Shown here: in pieces, positions 60,204 to 64,000 of the stretch | How positions within the stretch are numbered: the stretch's first letter is position 1 | Layout: each line of letters opens with the position of its first letter | Source: Fimbriimonadaceae bacterium | Lineage (GTDB): Bacteria > Armatimonadota > Fimbriimonadia > Fimbriimonadales > Fimbriimonadaceae | Assembly: GCA_019638795.1 (NCBI GenBank) | Contig: JAHBTB010000009.1 | Span: forward strand, 1 to 64,000 | DNA length: 64,000 nucleotides | Reading direction: 5' to 3' | Notes under the pieces: generated by a model | What the model saw: the letters and a program-made list of their open reading frames with translations, nothing else | Databases searched by the model: none | What the model was told of the DNA's origin: nothing | Program-made: the position numbers and the translations under genes

Positions 60204-61014
60204 CGAGTCTTACGGGGTCGACCCCGGTCTCGACCCCGGTCCGCTCCAGCGCGTAGACCAGGTCGTCGGTGGCGAGGTTTCCTCCCGCACCCGGGGCATA
60301 GGGACACCCACCAAGGCCCGCGGCACTGGAATCGAAGGCGTCGTAGCCCTGCTCCATGGCAGCGAACACGTTGGCCATCGCCGTGCCCCGGGTGTCGTGG
60401 AAGTGCCAGGCGACTTGCTCCGTGGGCACGGACGACCGGACGGCCGTGGCGAGACGCCGGACTTCAGCGGGGACAGCGACGCCAATCGTGTCGCCCAAGC
60501 TCAACTCGTCGACACCGGCCTCCAGTAACCGCTCGCAGACCCTGACGACCGCGGCAGGCTCGACCCGGCCCGAATAGGGACACTCGAAGGCCGTCGACAC
60601 GTACCCCCGGACGTGCCCGCCCGGCACCTGGTCCCGGAACGAGCGGACAACCTCGGCGAAGGCATCGAGCGACTCGGCAACCGTCATGTTGATGTTCTTG
60701 GTCGTGAACGCGTCGCTCGCGGCAGTGAAGAGCGCGATCCGCCGGTGGCCGCCGGCCACGGCCCGGTCGAGCCCCTTCACGTTTGGCACAAGGGCCGACC
60801 ATGCGACATCCTCACGGCCCAAAACCGCCGCCGACACTTCGGCCGCGTCGGCCAACTGCGGCACCCACTTGGGCGACACGAAACTGGTCAGTTCAATCTC
60901 GCGCAGACCAGCGTCGGCAAGGGCCAGGGCAAAGGCAGCCTTGACGGCGGTGTCGACCGGGGTCTTTTCGTTCTGAAGACCGTCGCGGGGGCCGACTTCG
61001 ATGATGCGGGCCAC
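60115..61014 (-). CDS. mvaB: Hydroxymethylglutaryl-CoA lyase
   Basis: Cleaves HMG-CoA to acetoacetate and acetyl-CoA, the last step of leucine breakdown. 299 residues, TIM barrel. Seen: IIEVGPRDGLQNE near residue 4 with the catalytic Arg-Asp, LTSFVSPKWVPQLADA near residue 40, HFHDTRGTA near residue 205 and the active-site Cys in GLGGCPYAPGAGGN near residue 237. The GTG at 61014 is chosen; the frame continues upstream with no homology. CACAAT 7 bases before it is a weak -10 candidate. Last gene of the operon. Confidence 0.94.
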   Translation of the reverse strand: MARIIEVGPRDGLQNEKTPVDTAVKAAFALALADAGLREIELTSFVSPKWVPQLADAAEVSAAVLGREDVAWSALVPNVKGLDRAVAGGHRRIALFTAASDAFTTKNINMTVAESLDAFAEVVRSFRDQVPGGHVRGYVSTAFECPYSGRVEPAAVVRVCERLLEAGVDELSLGDTIGVAVPAEVRRLATAVRSSVPTEQVAWHFHDTRGTAMANVFAAMEQGYDAFDSSAAGLGGCPYAPGAGGNLATDDLVYALERTGVETGVDPVRLAMASLPVLEALGRAPHAKAQQAVLAGACR

Positions 61015-61040
61015 GGTGGGGATTGTGCCTGGTCCGTCCG

Positions 61041-61433
61041 TCAGCGGACGGGATGGACGTGAAGAAGGGCGGTCACAAAGCAGTTGTTGTCCAGCCGGCA
61101 CAAGAACCGCAGCTGGAACCCGCTTTCCTTGGCCACCAAGCTATAGCACCACGAGCGGTCGTCGGCGACGTCTTGCTCGATGACGTTGATCAGGTCGAGC
61201 TTGACCATGTCGATGTGCCTGCGCGTCACGCTGTATTTGCCCCAGACCTCGACCATCGGGTCGTTGCCGTAGGTGATCTCGGACTTGTGGACCTGGAAGT
61301 AGGGCAGTCGCTGGAGTGCGGCGCGGAAGTCGACGAGGAACAGGTTGCGCTCGCGGACGCCAGCGAAGTCGCAAGCGTCGCGATAGCGACCCACTTGCAT
61401 CGCAAAGTCAAGATCCGCGATCTTTGTCGCCAT
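61041..61433 (-). CDS. Unknown protein, 130 residues
   Basis: A soluble 130-residue protein of unknown family. Sequence: starts MATKIADLDFAMQVGRYRDA, central LQRLPYFQVHKSEITYGNDP and VEVWGKYSVTRRHIDMVK, C-terminal GFQLRFLCRLDNNCFVTALL. It has the alternating beta pattern of a small alpha+beta protein. It lies between the biotinyl gene (26-base overlap) and HMG-CoA lyase (26-base gap) in one operon; association with an acyl-CoA carboxylase or lyase step is only suggested by place. Confidence 0.72.
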   Translation of the reverse strand: MATKIADLDFAMQVGRYRDACDFAGVRERNLFLVDFRAALQRLPYFQVHKSEITYGNDPMVEVWGKYSVTRRHIDMVKLDLINVIEQDVADDRSWCYSLVAKESGFQLRFLCRLDNNCFVTALLHVHPVR

Positions 61434-61866
61434 GCCCTACCCCAGCCGAAGGTTCGACTCTTACCAGCAGGTCGCCCTCTGAAACCTGCTGGCCCTTGGC
61501 CACCGGTAGAGCGGAGACCTTCCCCGCGACGTCCGCCGTGACCACGTGTTGCATTTTCATGGCTTCAAGCACCAAGAGCTTGTCACCGACAGCCACACAT
61601 TGGTCTTGTTCCACAAACACGTCCACGACCAGGCCAGGCATCGGTGCTAGTTTCGTCCCTGAGCCTTGGGCGCCTTCGCCAGAACGTTCTCGCGTCGCGC
61701 GGGAGACCTCAAACTGCCGTCCTCCGACCGAAACAAGGGTTTTCGCTCCGACCCGTGTGACGAGGGCCGTCGATGTGCCCTCCGGGGTGTGCACGACCAA
61801 CCGGTCCGGCCCTCTGACGACGGTGACGCTCGGGTCGGCCGTCAGTTCGACCTCGCGCCCGTTCAC
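61408..61866 (-). CDS. Biotinyl (biotin carboxyl carrier) protein
   Basis: A 152-residue protein whose C-terminal half is a biotin-attachment domain: APMPGLVVDVFVEQDQCV, then VLEAMKMQ with biotinyl Lys104, and [11 protein letters not shown] at the end. The first 70 residues are a beta-rich segment resembling the BC/BCCP linker of acyl-CoA carboxylases. The GTG start overlaps the stop of the amidotransferase gene (GTGA). With HMG-CoA lyase downstream, it is probably the carrier of a methylcrotonyl-CoA or related carboxylase, whose catalytic subunits are outside the window. It could also serve a general acetyl/propionyl-CoA carboxylase. Confidence 0.9.
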   Translation of the reverse strand: MNGREVELTADPSVTVVRGPDRLVVHTPEGTSTALVTRVGAKTLVSVGGRQFEVSRATRERSGEGAQGSGTKLAPMPGLVVDVFVEQDQCVAVGDKLLVLEAMKMQHVVTADVAGKVSALPVAKGQQVSEGDLLVRVEPSAGVGHGDKDRGS

Positions 61867-62582
61867 CAGGTGCCGCAAGCGGCCTTTTCCTCCTGGTATC
61901 GCCGGGCGGCGGCGACAAAGGACTCGAACAACTTGGGGGTGGCGTCGGCCTCGCTCCGCTCCGGGTGCCACTGGACACCGATCACCCACCGGTCGTCGTC
62001 GGTCTCGACGGCCTCGACTGTGCCGTCCTCGTGACGCGCCACCACGCGCAGGCCTGGCGCCACCGCGCCCACCGCTTGATGGTGGCTGCTCCGGCCCTGG
62101 GCGTCGGGGCCGACGATCTGGCCGAGCTTTGACCCGGGCTCCACCTTGTAGTCCTGCATGGGGTTGCCCCGGTGCTTGTCGTCGCCCACGACGTCGGGGA
62201 GGTGCTGGGTCAGGCCACCACCATGGTGGACGTTGATCATCTGGCAGCCGTAGCAAATGCCGAACACCGGCAAGCGGGGGTCGGCGTGCTTCAAGAGTTC
62301 CAGTTCGAGGGCAGCCCGGCGGGGGTCCTCAAGGTCAGCCTCGGGATGGAGGGGCTCACCCCACCGCGAGCTGTCGATATCATTGCCGCCGGTCATCAGC
62401 AACCCGTCGAGGACGGGCAGGACGGTGAGGGGGTCTGTTCCGGGGGGCAGCAACACGACGGCGGCGCCTGCCTCGGCCAGCCGGTCGACATAGTCGCGGT
62501 TCAGGACGTGCTTGACGTACTTCGCACCGGTCTTCGGGTCGTCGGTGCTCCCCATCGTGACGCCAATGATCGGTTTCTTCAT
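61863..62582 (-). CDS. Class I glutamine amidotransferase (PuuD-like gamma-Glu-GABA hydrolase)
   Basis: A 239-residue hydrolase of the peptidase C26 type, as in PuuD. Seen: PIIGVTMGSTDD at the start, LLMTGGNDIDSSRWGE near residue 61, catalytic Cys110 in VFGICYGCQMI, SSHHQAVGA near residue 165, and the catalytic His in WVIGVQWHPERSE near residue 203. It would split gamma-glutamyl amides. It overlaps E2 upstream by 4 bases and the biotinyl gene downstream, so it is part of this operon; its role there is unclear. Confidence 0.9.
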   Translation of the reverse strand: MKKPIIGVTMGSTDDPKTGAKYVKHVLNRDYVDRLAEAGAAVVLLPPGTDPLTVLPVLDGLLMTGGNDIDSSRWGEPLHPEADLEDPRRAALELELLKHADPRLPVFGICYGCQMINVHHGGGLTQHLPDVVGDDKHRGNPMQDYKVEPGSKLGQIVGPDAQGRSSHHQAVGAVAPGLRVVARHEDGTVEAVETDDDRWVIGVQWHPERSEADATPKLFESFVAAARRYQEEKAACGTW

Positions 62583-63997
62583 GGTCCGAGGACTGTGTCG
62601 ATCTGCTCGACCAGTTGCTTGAGTGTGTTCAGGAACTCCGCCCCGCCGACGCCGTTGATCAGCCGGTGGTCAATGGTGACGCCCACATTGCTCTGCCGTT
62701 GAAACCGCGGCGGCTCGTGGTCGTTGGTGACGCCCCAGTGGGCTTCGCCGAGGAACACGGTCACCACCCCGGGGGGGACGACGACCGCCATGGCGTCGCG
62801 CACACCGTGGCCCGCCATGTTCGTGATGCTCAGGGTGACGCTCTCGTCGGCCTGGTCCTTGCCATCGCGCGCCTCGTGGATCCGGTCGCGCAGGGCGGCG
62901 GCGAAGTCTGGCCACGACAACGTGTCGGCGTCGTGGACGACGGCGACGACGAGCTCGTCCCCCGGCCGCGCCACGGCCACACCGAGGTTGACGTGCTCGT
63001 ACGTCCGCACCGTGCTGTCGCCGACCAGGGTCGATCGCACGACGGGGTGCTGCGCGGCCGCCTTCGCGACGGCATAAGCGAACATGGTGAAAAGGCTCGG
63101 CTGAAAATCGCTGTGCGACTCCTTCACCTTCGCCCTGGCCGCCTCGATGGCCGTCCAGTCCACCGCGACGCTCATCATGCCGGGCACGACGAGCTGGTTG
63201 CCGCGGACAAGCCGACTGGCCAGCACCCTCTGCTTGGCAGGCAACGGCGCCTCGGTGTGACCCTTCGCCCCGGACGGGGCCGACGACGCCAGGTAGGCGT
63301 CGATGTCGGCAGGCATCAGCTTTGCGCCTGCGGCGGGGACTTGGGCCAGCACCTCTTCGGTCAGGCCCTTTTCCTTGGCGTAGGCGCGGGTGCGAGGGGG
63401 CACGTCACGGCGCGTGGCCGCGGGGGGGGTCACTGCCGAAGTTGGCGCGGCCGTGGGGGCGGGGCCGTGGGCCGGCGCCGCGACCGGAGTGTCGGAACTT
63501 GCCAGGACACCGACCGGCGCCCCAATGGCGACGATCTGGTCGGGCTCGACCAGCCAGCGGAGCACCGTGCCGGCGTACGGCGACTCGACGTCCATGACCG
63601 CCTTGTCCGTCTCCATTTGGTAGATCGCCTCGTCGCGTTTGACCGCGTCGCCGGGCTGCTTGAGGAAAGCGACGATACGGGCCTCCTGGAGACCTTCGCC
63701 GATCTGGGGCACGTGGACGGTCACCTCGCCCCCGGCGGGCTCGGTCGGGGCCGCGTCGGCCACGTCCATCACGAGGACGTCGGCTCCGATGGCGAGGACG
63801 TCGTCGGGTCGGGCCAACCACCTCACCACCTTGCCTTCATGGGGCGACTCGACGTCCATGACCGCTTTGTCGGTCTCCATCTGGTAAATCGCCTCGTCGC
63901 GTTTGACGTGGTCACCAGGTTGCTTCAGAAACGCGACCAAGCGGGCCTCTTGAAGGCCTTCGCCGATCTGGGGGATTTTCAAAGAGACTTCAGGCAT
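62579..63997 (-). CDS. 2-oxoacid dehydrogenase E2 (dihydrolipoyl acyltransferase), double lipoyl
   Basis: Core of a 2-oxoacid (pyruvate or branched-chain) dehydrogenase complex, 472 residues. Two very similar N-terminal lipoyl domains, each with ETDKAVMDVES (lipoyl Lys44 and Lys132), a Pro/Ala linker, a peripheral-subunit-binding domain (about 197-232, TRAYAKEKGLTEEVLAQVP) and the catalytic domain. The active-site block reads DHRLINGVGG, where His444 is present but the usual catalytic Asp is Asn448. It begins 3 bases from the window edge, so E1 and E3 genes would be outside. First gene seen of the operon that ends in mvaB. Confidence 0.93.
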   Translation of the reverse strand: MPEVSLKIPQIGEGLQEARLVAFLKQPGDHVKRDEAIYQMETDKAVMDVESPHEGKVVRWLARPDDVLAIGADVLVMDVADAAPTEPAGGEVTVHVPQIGEGLQEARIVAFLKQPGDAVKRDEAIYQMETDKAVMDVESPYAGTVLRWLVEPDQIVAIGAPVGVLASSDTPVAAPAHGPAPTAAPTSAVTPPAATRRDVPPRTRAYAKEKGLTEEVLAQVPAAGAKLMPADIDAYLASSAPSGAKGHTEAPLPAKQRVLASRLVRGNQLVVPGMMSVAVDWTAIEAARAKVKESHSDFQPSLFTMFAYAVAKAAAQHPVVRSTLVGDSTVRTYEHVNLGVAVARPGDELVVAVVHDADTLSWPDFAAALRDRIHEARDGKDQADESVTLSITNMAGHGVRDAMAVVVPPGVVTVFLGEAHWGVTNDHEPPRFQRQSNVGVTIDHRLINGVGGAEFLNTLKQLVEQIDTVLGP

Positions 63998-64000
63998 CGT

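Overview
The window is a gene-dense, high-GC bacterial chromosome segment. Four features point to Armatimonadota, most likely Fimbriimonadia: three secreted proteins with a Pro-Glu-Pro/Arg-rich PEP-CTERM-like C-terminus, a single flagellin, many start codons placed directly after a -10 box, and the mix of rod-shape (mreBCD), menaquinone-linked oxidation and polysaccharide genes. This placement is an inference; no rRNA is present to prove it.

Layout. 1-727: edge of an integrated element, with the N-terminal part of a tyrosine recombinase running off the left edge and a 23-base tRNA 3'-end fragment as probable attachment site; base composition is visibly more AT-rich than the rest. 830-5400: gluQ, then a zinc-ribbon/TerC pair behind a manganese (yybP-ykoY) riboswitch with its own terminator, then katG. 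5400-14700: secreted and catabolic genes (two HExxH proteins, a Tat-type Gfo/Idh/MocA oxidoreductase, two PEP-CTERM proteins, EamA transporter, sulfatase, GH1 beta-glucosidase, alpha/beta hydrolase). 14750-25100: housekeeping (cysS, GNAT, ceramidase-like, purH, mreB-mreC-mreD, glutamate dehydrogenase). 25100-38900: TPR protein, third PEP-CTERM protein, MBL-fold/DUF1015 pair, ispA, several small or membrane proteins, rpsU-ybeY-DgkA/PAP2-CNNM cluster, and a minus-strand serC-yebC-rhomboid-acyltransferase operon. 39000-46440: deacetylase-like protein, PIN/AbrB toxin-antitoxin pair, FadF-like Fe-S oxidoreductase with acpS, pstS-pstC-pstA behind a Pho-box-like repeat (no pstB seen), methyltransferase. 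46450-57500: large secreted DNRLRE/discoidin protein, second Gfo/Idh/MocA oxidoreductase, tsaE, flagellin, an orphan MalG-like permease with a very large insertion, FmdB-type protein, tdk, two tandem secreted paralogues, HAD hydrolase, queA. 57580-64000: HTH regulator, GT4 glycosyltransferase, membrane protein, then a minus-strand operon of 2-oxoacid dehydrogenase E2, class I glutamine amidotransferase, biotinyl carrier, an unknown protein and HMG-CoA lyase.

Expression logic. At least 17 genes on both strands have a TAnnnT hexamer ending 6 to 9 bases before the start codon and no room for a ribosome-binding site, so they are probably leaderless. Others, notably the flagellin, the PEP-CTERM genes, katG, rpsU and the riboswitch-controlled operon, have leaders and purine-rich Shine-Dalgarno sites. 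Genes are packed tightly: many start/stop overlaps of 4 bases within operons, and three convergent pairs share a CTAG that holds both stop codons.

The strongest candidates for something worth following are the genome-wide leaderless architecture, the riboswitch-zinc ribbon-TerC unit, the E2 protein with Asn in place of the catalytic Asp, the DgkA-PAP2 fusion and the orphan permease. No CRISPR array, rRNA, complete tRNA or insertion sequence was seen. No gene-free stretch exceeds 300 bases; the longest is 561-832.
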